A stretch of 64,000 bases of DNA, from positions 869,501 through 933,500 of the forward strand of contig JAJGOT010000339.1 of assembly GCA_022457155.1 (NCBI GenBank). The letters are read 5' to 3'. The stretch comes from Cladopsammia gracilis (taxonomy: Eukaryota > Cnidaria > Anthozoa > Scleractinia > Dendrophylliidae). Of this stretch, positions 12,101-27,000 are shown piece after piece. A model generated the notes under the pieces. That model did no database searches, was not told the DNA's origin, and saw nothing but the letters and a program-made list of their open reading frames with translations. Both the position numbers and the translations under genes were made by a program. How positions within the stretch are numbered: position 1 is the stretch's first letter; each line of letters begins with the position of its first letter.

Positions 12101-15100
12101 TGCTAAGATCCCGGATGTTGTGTGGCGTCATACGCGCATGTTTTGCGACGTCATGATTTATCCTTGCGCAACGGACACACATGTTTCAGACGCCGCCCGC
12201 AAAACATTCCGCTAGCCATAGCTACGGACATAGGTTCTATGAGTATGGGGTTCTGCAGCGGGCCTTCGGCCCGCGAGAGCTCCGCTAAGAGTGCAAACGT
12301 TAGGGAACATGTGAACAGTTGATGATAACAAAACCAAAACAACAACTGTATTCGCACTGCGTCTTTGCATCTTTCGTCTTAAGAAGGGAGGGGGAGTGGC
12401 GGGGTGGTGTCGTATTATTGTTCCAAGCCTTATTTTACAGACAGAAATCGATTGCCGGCACCGATCTTCCCACTGTCTCATTCAATTCGTTCCATAGGAC
12501 ACTGGCTTCAACTTAATATTTCATGCTAGTTTACACACTTCAACCCACTACCCTCCTATTTCCATTTAATTTCTACCTTGAATTCTTGAGAATACCCTGT
12601 CTGTTTAGACGTTTTATGAACTCTAGCGAGCTTGTTCATTCGTATGAGTAAGTCTTGCGGGGCAATCTCTGTATTTCCACAAACCAGAGCTTCCATCACA
12701 GCTTGATGCAAAAACACATACTGTTCCTACAGAGGGAGAAATTACAGAAGCAGTGTACAGAATAGAAGAGTATAATACCAACCATTTGAAGAAAGTATAC
12801 AAAAGTATACAAGTGATACTTGAATGCTAGGTTTTGTAAGACGTAAGCCTGTGGTTAAGTTAACTTGAAAAAATAGGACGCTTGATAAAATAAAAATAAC
12901 CGCACATTTTCAACACACTTTTGAGGGACAAATAGACGCGAGAAAATTGAAATGATGATTTGATCGGCGTTCAAGAAATTCGGCGTTGAGCCAAGATATG
13001 ATAGAAAATACCGGGTATAACAGAAACCGAGTCTGCTATCATAAAGCTATTACAATGCTATTAAACATTATTTAGGCCTTTGCTTACCTCCTTCTGTATC
13101 ATATGAGGACGCTGTTTGCGCATGACATGCACGTAATTTGGGATAAACACACTGTTCTGCTCCTTGGCACTTTCCAGCATAGCGTCAATAGCAAGGTATG
13201 TTCCCGTTCGTCCAACACCGGCACTACAGAAACAAAAAAAAATAAACATGTATTAACAAGTTTAAACTGTTAATCACCACTGAACTGTCAGTTATGATAA
13301 CAAGAATAATGATAATGATGGTGACAGTGATGATGAAGATGACGGTAATGATAAAAGTGAACCTTGCATTTTTAGGCAAAAACTAGAAATAATCAAATAA
13401 AAAGTATTCGTGTAGCATGTTCGAAATGAATGGAACAGTACTAACTAAAGTTCATTCTGCACTCAAAGCATAATAGAGGGTTTAAATTTACTCTGAAAAA
13501 AGGCAAAAAAAGTATTTTGGAAATATATATTTTATATACCATGTTTTTCAATAAAAAAAAAAAAACAGTTGCAAATAAGGCAAAAGTCGAAAAAGTCGCT
13601 TCTCGAACGCCTTGTAATACCAGCATTTTTGATAGGTTGTGAATCACGCTACCATATTCGCTTCTAGGTTTTAACCTGTCTCCGTTTCCGGGTAACAGTA
13701 CCTTTGAAACGAGTTTCAAATTTTCTATTTACCTGCAGTGCACAACAAGCGGTCCACCAGTTAGTTGATGTCTAACATGAACCTTCCATCTGAATGCCAA
13801 TAGAGCTGTTGAGTGATGGGGAACGCCCCTGTCTGGCCATGTAATGTAATGATACTGAAGAACCTCACGCTTCTCAGAGTCCTATACAGAAAACTCAGAT
13901 GTGTAAATGGTCTGAATCCCTATCCAGCAAAGGTCTATCTGGTGTGAATGTTCGTGGGGGTGGGGGTGGGGGTGGTGGTGGTGGCGGCGGTGGGTTGGAG
14001 GTCAGTTATTGTTTTTTTACTTTAAGCACACGCTATATAACAACAGTATATATTTATTTTGTAGTTATAGTCTCAGATTTTAATACGAGTGTTACTCAGT
14101 ACCAATAATGCAATTAAAATTTCCCTTCAAGTTTCGTAATTTTCCGTCTTTTGTAAACACATTTTAATTAAATTAATTTTGCGAAAATGTGGACAATTAA
14201 ACATTAAATCAACTAAACTAAACTAAGTACTATTTACAATATGAGTGGCGATGTTGTCGGCTCGAGATTGTAAATCCGATACAACATTGCCACGAATATT
14301 GTAAAGTACTTATGATATTTTACACTCCATTGTTATGCAAACATTTTCTATTGTTTCTGAAAACCGACGTGGATAAGGTTATGTAACACACTGTTAATGA
14401 TCAAGCTTTTGTTTTTTTAAACAACACCAACGTGGATAAGGTTATGTAACACTCTGTTCCTGAATAACCTTTTCTTTTTTAAACAATAGTGTTTTGTGGG
14501 CGAAAAAATCGAGACAAATTTGAATATTCACTTCGGTATAGCTGCTCAGCCAGAGGAGTCGTAACAAGCATGGCTCGTCCGTTTAGGAAACCAAAAAGTC
14601 CTAAAGAGGAGGAATCTTGGTTGAAAGAAACTGTTCCTCGTAATACTAGGAACAGCACTAAATGGAGTGTTAAAATATTTGAAAAGTGGCAGAATACTCG
14701 TAAAAATAAAGTAGCCAAAAACGAGTCGGTTCTGCATCGTTCATACAGAAAAATCTATTAGTATTCTGTTTATACAGAATACTAATAGATCTATTAGTAT
14801 TCTGTATATACAGAATACTAATAGATCTATTAGTATTCTGTATATATACAGAATACTAATTAAGGTCATTATTTATTGTATTAATTCATCAACCCCAACA
14901 TTTCCCTGCTGACTATTCAAACCCTCCCCGTGCTTTCAACTACTTGGGATTATTATCGGGTATACAAGTATGTTCACGTGAACTTAATGCTGCGCAGAGA
15001 TTGGACAGAAACCTTATGAATTATTAATGAATATTATAAGTTGCAAGAAAATACTTTCATCGCCACTCGATATTGTTAGGTATCTAGTCATAGACCTCTT

Positions 15101-18100
15101 TAGCATGTTTTGTTTTTCCAATGTAGGTCATGTGATGTCTTTTCATAAATTATGCATACATATGCACGTGAATAAAACAAATTTTAAAAGAAAACGTTCT
15201 CTAGGGTAACATCACACGATCTACATTGGGAAAACAAAACAAGCTAAAGTCAAGAGGTCTATTATCCGATAGTCCATTCCTGTTGGTATTGATTTTGGAG
15301 GAGGTCAACCGCGCCGGGTCAGCTGCACGCAAAAAGTGATCTTTAGGGAACAACTTTTGTGTTGTTAATCCGATGGAGCTCAAACTTTGCAACCAAACAG
15401 ACATTGCAAGTCCAAACAATCGTATGATTTTTTGTTTTTCGATTTTAACGGCTTTTGGCGGAAAATGACGTCATACAACTAACAGTAAAATTTTATTTTC
15501 ACCATGTGACAAAACTAATGTATGATTTTGAAAGAATATGTTGATACGGACGGATTTAAATATGAAAAAAATTAAAATGATGTTGATTAAAAATATATTG
15601 CATGTTGAAATTTCGCAAATTTCTAAAAATAGAAACAAAATGGCGAGAATTTCAAAATTCAGATATTTATATCTTTTAAACCAATTGATCTATTTCAATA
15701 TTTTTTCACATTTTAGTTTGTCTCAACATGTTCTTTGAAAACTATGTATCATTTTAGTCATAAAGTGAAAATAAAATTTTGCTGCTAATTGTATGACGTC
15801 ATTTTCCCGCCAAAAACCGTTAAACTCTAGAAACATAAAAACATACGATTGTTTAAACTTGCAGTGTCTGTTTTATTGCAAAGTTTGAGCTCCATCGGAT
15901 TAAAAGCACAAAAGTAGTTCCCTAATGATCCCTTTTTGCGTGCAGCTGACCCGGCGTGACAAGGATGACACAATAAAAGGGCGATAACCAATTCCAATAA
16001 AGTTGAATTACTATAAGCTTGGGAATAACAAGACAATAGTTACTTTAACAGTCTTTTTAACGACTATAATCATCTAGAAGATCACACGAGACAAACTGCG
16101 TGATAAACTGGAAACTTACCAAACCTAGCTGTAATTTGCACTGAAGGCAACTTATATGTAAACTTCAATTATGAAGTAAATTCACAAATTAAGAATATGC
16201 GAGAGGATTTGTTCAAATTCATAAATAAAAATTATAATAATAATAATAAAAATAAAAATAATATTTTAAGAGGAGGCCTCCAATCACCTAAAGGTGGTTT
16301 TCAGGAGGGTCCTCTAAATGAAGGTCAAAAATACATAAAACTAAATGCAGCTAAAACCTAAGACTAACTATGGTTAAAACTAAAACTAAGATTAAAATAC
16401 TACATTACAATTCAAAATGATTTAATAAAAACTGTTTCAGTTTGTGTTTAAAAATAGTTTTTGGCGTCAGTCTCTTGAGCTCACTCGGTAGAAAGGACCA
16501 ATCGTTAATTGCTTTATAATATGTTTTATTTCTGCCCCACTCCGTTCTTGGCCTATTGACTTTGGGCATGTAACCATTTCGGGTATTATAACCGTGATGT
16601 AGGCTCATTGTAGAACTGAACACCTCGAAATGTTCGGGGATCTTTCCCTTCAATGCATCTTGCTCAAGACAGCATCGATGACCGAAACGCCTCGCGTGCA
16701 ATGGGGCCCACCGCAACAATGTCAGGGCCTCAGTTGATGTCACTTTTGCTTTTACAATCTTCTTTGCAAAGCGATTTTAGAAAGACTGCAATTGTTTCAT
16801 CTGTGTTGAAAGACCTGGCTGATCTCCCCAGACAACATCTGCATAATCCAGGTGTGGTAGGACAAGGCCATTAAAGTATGTCATGAGACTTCTCTTATCG
16901 AGCATATGATCAATTCGGTTAACCACTGAAAGGCGACGCCCTAGTTTTTGTAAGAGGCTAATGATATGCATCTTCCAATTCCATTTCTCATCCAGTACTA
17001 CCCATAGATACTTAATAGATGGAACACGATTTATTCCCCTTTCATCAATAAAAAACTGAAAGTTATTAAATTACGACAACATTGTTTTGCTTCCTGACAG
17101 CATCAATTTAGTCTTATTTGCATTAAGTGTTAATTTGTTTTTGATATACCAGTTGGAGATTAGGGTGAAGTCATATCGAAGGGCAACGTTAAGTTCTTGG
17201 GGTGTCGATGCAGCAACCACAAGAACTGCGTCATCTGCATACAATATCAATTCACTCCTCGTTACACTCTTCGTTACAGCAGTAGACAAGCTGTTAATGT
17301 ACACATTGAATAGAAGTGGACCTAGGATACTCCCTTGTGGTACACCCAGGTCGACTCGGTGAGTCTCTGACATTTCACCATTTATATACATGCATTGCCG
17401 TCTGTCTGAGAGATACGATTTAAACCATCTCAGACTTCTCGCTGATAATCCTATGTATTCTAGCTTTTCCAGGAGTATCCTATGGTTTATAGAGTCGAAC
17501 GCCTTGGATATATCGAGAAATAGCATACCAGTGACTTTACCTCCGTCCATGGCATCAAGCACAGAATTATTCAAATGGCCCACCGCTTGTACTGTACTAC
17601 GACCACGCCTAAAACCATACTGATGTTTGTATATCAATCCTAAGTGATCCAAATAAGCACTCATTTGTGTGTGTACGACTCTTTCCAAAACTTTACTTAG
17701 TACTGGCAACACAGAAATAGGCCTATAGTTTTCCACCAAAAGTTTATCTTCAGCCTTATACAAAGGTGTTACACGAGCAACCTTCCACAAGGCTGGGACA
17801 ATTCCATCTGTGATCGATTTATTAATGAGATATATGTTATTGAGGGAGCAAGTTCCACTTTAGCATCTCTCAATAACCTTGCCGGTATTTTGTCCAGTCC
17901 AGCTGCCTTGTTGACTTTCAACGAATGCAAGATCTTCGAAACAACCTTAGAACTGACACATTGAAATTCGCATAGATTTTTATCATGCAGTTGGATAACA
18001 GATTCGTATTTCTTCCAGGCATCCCTTGATACAGAGCACAATTTTTTGGTGATGCGACATCCAATGGTTGCAAAGAACTTGTTAAATTTAGAGGCGACGG

Positions 18101-20923
18101 CCTTAGGTTCCGATATGATATTTTTCCCATCTTGCACTTGAAATGTCAAGTTTCCTTCTTATTTCCTAAAACGAAATTCAACTTGCGCCACATCTCTTTA
18201 GAGCCCTGGGCCCTATGTAATTCGGAGCGTTTGAGACACCAATCAAAATAGTAACAGCATGGGTGTTGCTGTTTCGTAACGTAATTTTTTGGTACAATAC
18301 AGTATGTGTTCAAAATGAGATCAGAAAGCTTTGATTTTGTACGAGTTTCCAATTTTTACTGAACCGCATGTTGTCAAAATAATGTTTATACTTTACATAT
18401 CATAAACCATTCATTTTACATTGTCTTACCTTCACCAAAATAAACGTTCGGATGAGGTAATCAGCGAATGTTTCAGTCTTTTGAACAGTAACCGTAATGT
18501 CGCCAAACTTGGAAGAATTATCCGGCCAATACTGTTCACACTTGACCTGAAAAAGACCAAATTGCTCGAGACACATTTTGGCAAAGTTTGGTGAGAATCG
18601 TTTACTATGGTAATAGTTATGGCGTTATAAGTAGTATGAGGTCAAGCCATTTTGAGTAAAACATTAAGATCCAGTGTAAAAATCTTTGGATCAGTAGTAG
18701 TAACCGGGAGTTCAACCACACAAACTCCCCATTTGTACAACGGTTGGGGTGTAAGGGCTTGTTTTCACATGTCAGGAAAGTCCTACATGATCAGGGATCG
18801 GAATGTTTCCCGACCGTACCGATATTGGATATTGGATAGAAGCGTCGGAAATATCAGCATAATTAAATGAAGACATGGCAAAGCGCGCTTAACCGATTTG
18901 TGAGTGCTTGTTTTTTACCAATTGGTGCCGAGCCTAACATATCGCCGACGACTCGGACAGTCACAATTTATGTTTTCATAAGTCGGAAATGATCGCCGAC
19001 CATCGCAGTAATCTGGGATTACTGGGATTAATCGTGTTTTTACAATTCAACAAAATATGGAACGGTCGGGAAACAGCAAAATTCCCGATTGTCTGGGATT
19101 TTCCCGACATACATGTACGGAAACAAGGCTTAAGTTTGCGTGTACGTCCGAGTGGGTTAACCGTCGTTATGTGGTCAACGCGTTGGACATTAGATTATTT
19201 TCTTTAAAAGGTGTATACATCAGTACCAATGGCATAACAGTGGTACGTAGTAGTACAATGTATTGCATGTATTGCATGGAACTTCATCCAGGAGGAAGCA
19301 GAAATTCTTCTATAATTACTTCATGCCACAGAAACCGGGTTAAGCGAAGACTGCGTTGGCCGTCTGTGGTTCCTGTGCGACTTTACTCACTTCAATTGAC
19401 ATTATTTAGTTTCACGGGTAATATACAGGGTATGTATACTCTTGACTAGGCCAGGAAACTATAAGTTTACCTTTCCTTGTTCAATGGTATTTGTCAGCAT
19501 TACAATGGTGTTGCAGTGTTCTTGCCAGATCATCCGCCAGAAGTCATTGGTTGTTACTGTATTTGGACCTAAAAATGTAACATTGATAAGAAAAACATAA
19601 ATATTGCAACATGTAACGTCAGCCTCATATAGAAACGAAAACATGTTACAACATTGCGCTTAGAGCGGCATTCAATTGAGTTTCATGCGTAGTTTGTGTT
19701 TGCTTTGGTTTTAATTGGCATTGTTACGCTTTAAATTTATTTAGAAAATAAAATCGTTACTTTCTCAACCAAACAGAAGTAATGGAAATTTCTTGCAGGC
19801 TTTTTCGTGCACTTTGCGGCGGTTACATGCATTTGCTCTGAATTGTTATCGGCTCATTGGGTTTTCTGATTTGGCTTCACGGGACTCGATTAAGAACGTT
19901 TTAACTTATCAGTTTACGCAACGAAAGTACATTGTACTTCTGGAAGTATGACAACGTTCATATCTCTGGGATATACTTAATGACACAGGAATGTTTAAAA
20001 GGTTTTACCTTGAGTTGCAATGTAACACATTGTTTTTTCATCGTATGTCTGAGGACAAAGAAGTGAGATATGAAAAAGACGATATAAGTTATTGGAAAAC
20101 TGATAATACAACACAAGTCAAGGGTGTAGCATACCACATATATATATATATGTACATCCTGTGCCCAAGTTCAGGAGTTGCCATAAAGCCATTATGGTAA
20201 CAACCGGGAGGGCACATTGTATACATAATTGTATGTTACGCTCACTGTTCATACAGTTTGAGCACTCTCTGGATTGGGTGGAGAGCCTCGTAAGAGGTGT
20301 TCACTATTGGCATATTGCTTTGCTCACTGCTCGCAGTTTGAGCACTCTCGTGACTCCACAATGCAATCCAACAATGTGTAACCGTACATCCTGTGCCCAA
20401 GTTCAGGAGTTGCCATAAAGCCATTATGGTAACAACCGGGAGGGCACATTGTATACATAATTGTATGTTACGCTCACTGTTCATACAGTTTGAGCACTCT
20501 CTGGATTGGGTGGAGAGCCTCGTAAGAGGTGTTCACTATTGGCATATTGCTTTGCTCACTGCTCGCAGTTTGAGCACTCTCGTGACTCCACAATGCAATC
20601 CAACAATGTGTAACCGTACATCCTGTGCCCAAGTTCAGGAGTTGCCATAAAGCCATTATGGTAACAACCGGGAGGGCACATTGTATACATAATTGTATGT
20701 TACGCTCACTGTTCATACAGTTTGAGCACTCTCTGGATTGGGTGGAGAGCCTCGTAAGAGGTGTTCACTATTGGCATATTGCTTTGCTCACTGCTCGCAG
20801 TTTGAGCACTCTCGTGACTCCACAATGCAATCCAACAATGTGTAACCGTACATCCTGTGCCCAAGTTCAGGAGTTGCCATAAAGCCATTATGGTAACAAC
20901 CGGGAGGGCACATTGTATACATA

Positions 20924-21003
<80 letters not shown>

Positions 21004-24000
21004 ACAATAAGCTTGCTGCGCCTTTTTCAGCTCCTTACCGGAATGTAAGTTGCGTTGATGTAGTCAGATTTTGGGTCTCCCTCTATTTTCTCTAAGACAA
21101 CCCGAGAGTGATCATCTGAGAGAAAGAAAAAAAAAAAGAAAGGTGCAGTGAACTCTGTCTGAACCGGACTCCTTAGGAGCTAGCTCTAGCTGTCCGCCTT
21201 TTAGTTAGAGAGTTTAGTTACAAATAACGTCCATCTGAGAGAGTTGTCCGTCTTACAGGGATGTCCGTCTTAACTCTTTCACTCCCAGAGTCAATTATGG
21301 AGACATGTAGTGTAGTTCTATCTTTTGAGTCTGTGGACGAAATCCTTTGGTGTGAACATTCAAATAAAACATTCGGCCTTACTGATTTTCTACTACCGCG
21401 TTACAACACCGTTAGGTATGGCAAACATTCAATTAGTTACTTAGGGCCTTGACTATGGTCAAGGCTTACAAAAACAGAAATAAATGCATAGTCTCTAACT
21501 GCCTTTACGAGCCTACTTAGCCATAAAGACCTTAGCTTATTAAATGGCATTGGCTGTAACTCTTGCTATTTATTTAACAGCTAATTTTTATTTTATTTTT
21601 TTTGAATTTGAAATCTACATTATTATAATTATTATTATTATTGTTATTATAACGAAGGAATTTTAATGTTAGTGTAAATCTGTGAATATCTTAGAAATTA
21701 GTTATTATTTTTTGTAGTTCTTCTTAATTTTAAGTTTTTAGTTTAGGTGTCACCAATTAGCTCAATTAAAAGATTGAGCTAGAAAGTTTGTTTTTTTGAC
21801 ACATGATTAAAGTTGATTGATTTTTTTTTTTGCATAGTACAATTTTTTCAATGTTTTACAAACCGAAATCTATTTTCCTTAAATGTTTGAATATTTGGTA
21901 CTCTTGGGAGGTAAAGGTTAAGATTTGCTTGAACAGTGAGTGATACTGAATTCTCAGAAAAAGGCAATTTCGATATGTTAAAATTCATAACTGGCTCCGA
22001 GGCTTAGGGAACTAAAACAAAATAAATCGTATCGAAGTTCTGTGTTGATGAATAACTGATCTATTTTTCGGAGTCAAGTAAAAACTTTAACATATCGAAA
22101 TAGCCTATTGATTACAGATTACGACATTTAATCCAAATTTGGATTGGAAATTGGGATTTGGATTGGGATTGAAAATTTGCTTCTATTTCCTAGTTGACTA
22201 ATATCTTAAATACGCTATTAACAACAACAACAAAAAAAAAAAACAGTGGCAAGTATAATATGTACTTACAAGTCACTATGTTACCATAACGGTTTTTGAT
22301 TTTGTTATTCTTTGCAACTTCCCAGGTTGACAGCATGCCTCCCGGTAGATCCTTCAATAAATAAATAAATATATAAATAAATAAACGAATAAATAATGGG
22401 AAAAAGAACAGCTTTAAGTAAAACGTTTCTGATCAATGCTTTCATTCTTCATTGGGGCTTACAAATTTTAACATTCTGGATAAGAAAAAGCGATGTCTAT
22501 GTTGAAAAAAAAAACAACAACATAGGAATGTAATCGTCCAAAGGAAATCAGTTTTTCGTAGTTCATATGACCGTATCCTCAAGCATTCAAACAACCACTG
22601 TTCAAAGATAAATGACTCAATGCGCTTGGAAACTAAAATAATCCAAACAGCCTAAGCTTCTTCCCCAATCAGTGGAACCTGTTCAAAAACACACCTATTT
22701 CTTCACCGATTAAAACAGATAATTGTGACAATTTGTTCATCATCTTGCCTTGAATTCCTGCCGTAACACCGCTGCACCATTACTGGACTTGCTCTTGAAG
22801 TACGCTGCAAACTCAGAGGCGATAATTGGTCTCGGTTTGCCGTCTTCAGCTTCACTGTAAATTGGTTCTTTTACTTCAGACGGATTTGCCTTTGCGGCAT
22901 CTGGGTAAAGAGTGTTGCGAAGTTTCATACATAAATATATATTCAAACAGTTTTCCATTAACTACAATACAATACAATACAACTCTTTATCCCAGGCAGA
23001 ATACACATGAGCTCTCAACGTAATTGCTCGTTTAATCTAGTAGATTTCCTTGAACTATGAAATCTCTTTTTTGTCCTGATGCATATCTGGTTTACATCAC
23101 CTAATGTATTCTGCCCAGGATTTCAATAGGTCACGAAACGTGATATCTGTTATTAAAAGCGTCAAAATTGAGTTCAAATTAATCAAAATCAGAAGTAATG
23201 ATCTTACATTGAAAAAAAAAATACTACAATAAAGTACAAAATGATCGATTTATCCATTCATTTTATCACAAAAGCATGTTCCCAAATAAATGTTGGAAAA
23301 AGTAATGAAGTTTGGCGGGGAGTAGTTTTATGTATCTCTTAAGTTGTAATCAAATCAGCTAAAGCCCTTCCCTCTGACCCTTCCACCACCCCCCCCCCCC
23401 CCCCCCCCTATTCCACCCTCTCTCTCACGGTCTAGATAGGATTAACGTAAAGGTTCATTTAAGTTTTCGATAGTGTGGTCATAGACATTAACGAATTTTC
23501 ACTGTGGAATAAAGTATTGTAAATTACTGTAAGTTATGTAATAAAACAAATCACCTTTTCCATTGCGCATGTCAGCAACATTTTGGTAAACCTGATTGGC
23601 TGGTGGGATTGTGGTATCCTTTTTAGTATTCTGATAAATCCGTTCAGCTTGTTTCGATTTGGCATTATCCTTGACATTTTGATAAATCTGGTTATTTGTT
23701 TCTGCCGGACAGTCCATTTCCATAGCATTTTCATAGACCAGATTGGTGTTGCTTGAAGTGGACTGAGGATTACCACTTCCGATGGCATCGAATTTAACAG
23801 GAAGTTTTTTGTCGCTTTCTCTCTGTGACCTCTTCCTCCTTATAATAACAAGGGGAATATAAAAAAAAGTAATTATGCTAACCTTACTTTCACTGTGGCA
23901 TGTCACTGGGATATATGTGAAATATCTCACGAATGATTTCAATTTTCTTTGTTTTCCCTACGAATCTTTGGGCCTTTTCCTAGGTCACGTGTACGATATT

Positions 24001-27000
24001 TCATGTTATAGCACTTGCTGGAGAAAGCATTCCACCTACCTCACCTTGTTTTATTTTTAGAATTTATAATCCACTGTAACTGGCGATAAAAGCTGTCCGT
24101 CGGAACACGTCTTTTGTAAATTAAAAATGTCGTTACATTGCTACTTTGTTTGCTGCTGTCAATACCATATAAGTTGATAAAAAAAAGATGGTCGTCACTA
24201 GCGTCAACCCCTTGAACTGGCGATAAAAGTTGTCCCTAGCGTCAATCCACTGTAACTGGCGATAAAAGTTGTCCGTCGGAACACGTCTTTTTTAAATTAA
24301 AAATGTCGTTACATTGCTACTTTGTTTGCTGCTGTCAGTACCAATTAAATTGATAAAGTAAAAGATGGTCGTCACTAGTGTCAACCCCTTGACCACATGG
24401 AGCTGAAACGATGTGCATGCTTTAACCCTATTTAGCCTGGCCTTTTTTGGATTTCCCGAGCTCAACATCGCAACTTCAAGGGCAAGTTCAACATTTTAAC
24501 AACTTTTTAGTTTTTGTTCTTTTCGGCATCAGACAATAACAGACAGTAACAGACACTGTTTTAAGGTATTAGATTTTGATTCTTCTCAGTAAACTGAATG
24601 TTGCATAAGTTTTGACCAAAAATGTCTTATAAAAATATTCTATTGTCTTTTTTTTTACGAAGTTTACTTTAGAGTTCTGTAGACCAATTTTACTAGAAAA
24701 AAGTACGTGTAGTTAAAAGTCAATTTATACATCTGATTAGTCGGGAATAATTCGACGTGAAAAGCTTCTGCTACAGCTGATAACAAATATGTACCAAACC
24801 ACATTCTAACCCCTAAAAACTTCGACGAGTTCCTCGTCAGTTAAAATGCGACGATTATCCTCTGGTACATACCTTCGATATAAAAGCAATACAATAACCA
24901 CTAATGGTATGAAAAGAAGTAACAAGACCACAGGTACAACGACTGCCGTTGTGTTAAGGGAATCCTTCGAACCCTCGGAGTTGTTGGTGACTGCAATATA
25001 TGTACAATACGTTAGAGAAGAATGACAGCAATGTTGATAATATATTATTATAATAAATTGACAATAGTAATAGCATGCAATAATGTTTTGGTATGTTTCA
25101 AATGTGACTGAAATATATGTACAATAAATTAGAGAAGACTTACGGCAATGTTGATCATATATATTATAATAAATTGACAATAGTAATGGCATGCAATAAT
25201 GTTATGGTATGTCTCAAATGTGACTGAAATATATGTACAATACATTAGAGACGAATAACGGCAATTTTGATCATATATATATATTGTCATAAATTGACAA
25301 TAGTAACAGCATGCAATAATGTTGTGGTATGTTTCAAATGTGACTGAAATATATGTACAATACATTAGAAAAGAATAACGGCAAGGTTGATCATATATAT
25401 TATCATAAATTGACAATAGTAACAGCATGCAATAATGTTGTAAAGTCGCACTCGGGCCATGATGGCCCCACGGCCGGAGCTTAACCCGGTTTCCGTAGCA
25501 TGAAGCAACTGAGAATATTGCTACTCCCCCCTGGATGGGATGCTAGTCCATCGCAGGGTTACCCCCAGCATTTTGTCGCCGGTACCCATTTATACACCTG
25601 GGTGGAGAGAGACAGTGTGGAGTAAAGTTTCTTGTCTAAGGAAACAACACGACGGCAGAGACCAGGCTCGAACCACTGACCTTCAGATTGAAAGTCAGAC
25701 GCGCTAACCACTAGTAATGTTGTGGTATGTTTCAAATGTGACTGAAATATATGTACAATATAGAGAAGAATAACGGCAATGTTGATCATATATATTATAA
25801 TAAATTGACAATAGTAACAGCATTGAATAATAAATTATGTAAGGGATAATGCCCGAGCTCCGAGGCCTTCTTAAAAATAATGACCGAGCGCGTAGCGCGA
25901 GGTCATTATTTTTAAGAAGGCCGAGGAGCGAGGGCATTATCCGTTTTAATGCACCTTTTCATTGTTTTAGAACAAGCAAACCAACGACTTGCTGTGAAAT
26001 TTTGCTCATTAGTGACAGTAGTGATTGTCTAAATCCCGTAAGGATTGTGCAAGCATTTTAATCATTGTAATGACTCCCGTGGGCGAATTTTTTCTTGCCG
26101 TTACAATCAGTTTAGAATTGATCAACTATGGCCTCGATGAAACGCGGTGATGCGATGTGAAGCGCCGTTTGTGATATTCTTTACTGGCCAAGTAGGATAC
26201 TTTTTACAACAAGATGCGTATAAAGTTCTCAAGTTACCGCAAAACAGGAGGATGCAATCTTGGAAAAAATGTGAGCTAGCGAAGTGAAATTTTAATAGCA
26301 CACTTTTTAAACGTTTCAATTCTTAAATGACAAGGGTAAAAAGTTCCTTGACAGTCAGCAGTAATAATAATAATCAAAATTTGGGGATATGGGCTTTAAA
26401 TTAGACTACGAGCAGTCTCTCTTTCCCAGCTTAGTCCATCGAGCGAGAAACGAAGAAACATTAGCGAACGGTAATGGCCGTGCGAAACCGGGGCGCCTCC
26501 AGTTTCGCGCGGCCATTATCCATTCGCTAATGTTTTTTCGTTCCTCGCTTGATGGCCTAAGCTGGGAAAGAGAGACTGCTCATAGTCTAGCTTTAGATAA
26601 AAATAGGAAATTCACTGTCGATAATTTTTCATTTCACGTTCAATGTAATGGAAAATATTGAGATTTTGCCTTATAGTGTCTATAGTAAAGGTTTATTTAA
26701 AACTATTAACCAAGGTGGTTGAAAACCTAAAAACATAAGTCCCTCGGAGATACAGGGTGTATGTTGTTGGTCCAGAGGGATGTTTTGTTTATTTTGTTGA
26801 CATGTACATCAAAAGTATTTGTCAGGGGTGTTGCGAGTGCTATCCATGTTGGAATTTTTAATAAATTATGCTGATGTGCTAAATTGAGAAGATTCTAGAA
26901 AATCACTGAGGTGGAACAGTAGGTTATTATTGTGATCAGTGAGGTGGAACAGGAGGTTACTATTTTTAATAATAACCTCCTGTTCCACCTCACTGACCAC

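Noticed and set aside
12120..12520. Several short overlapping open frames on both strands near a GC-richer patch
   Set aside because: Frames overlap each other without motifs; next to a proven PTPR exon but not spliced to it.
20161..20888. Repeated 85- and 80-codon open frames on both strands
   Set aside because: They are the same frame repeated by the 232-bp tandem array, on both strands; no protein features.
25129..25937. Tyr/Ile/Cys-rich frames in the 117-bp minisatellite treated as genes
   Set aside because: Repeat translation; only the splice-site aspect is of interest.
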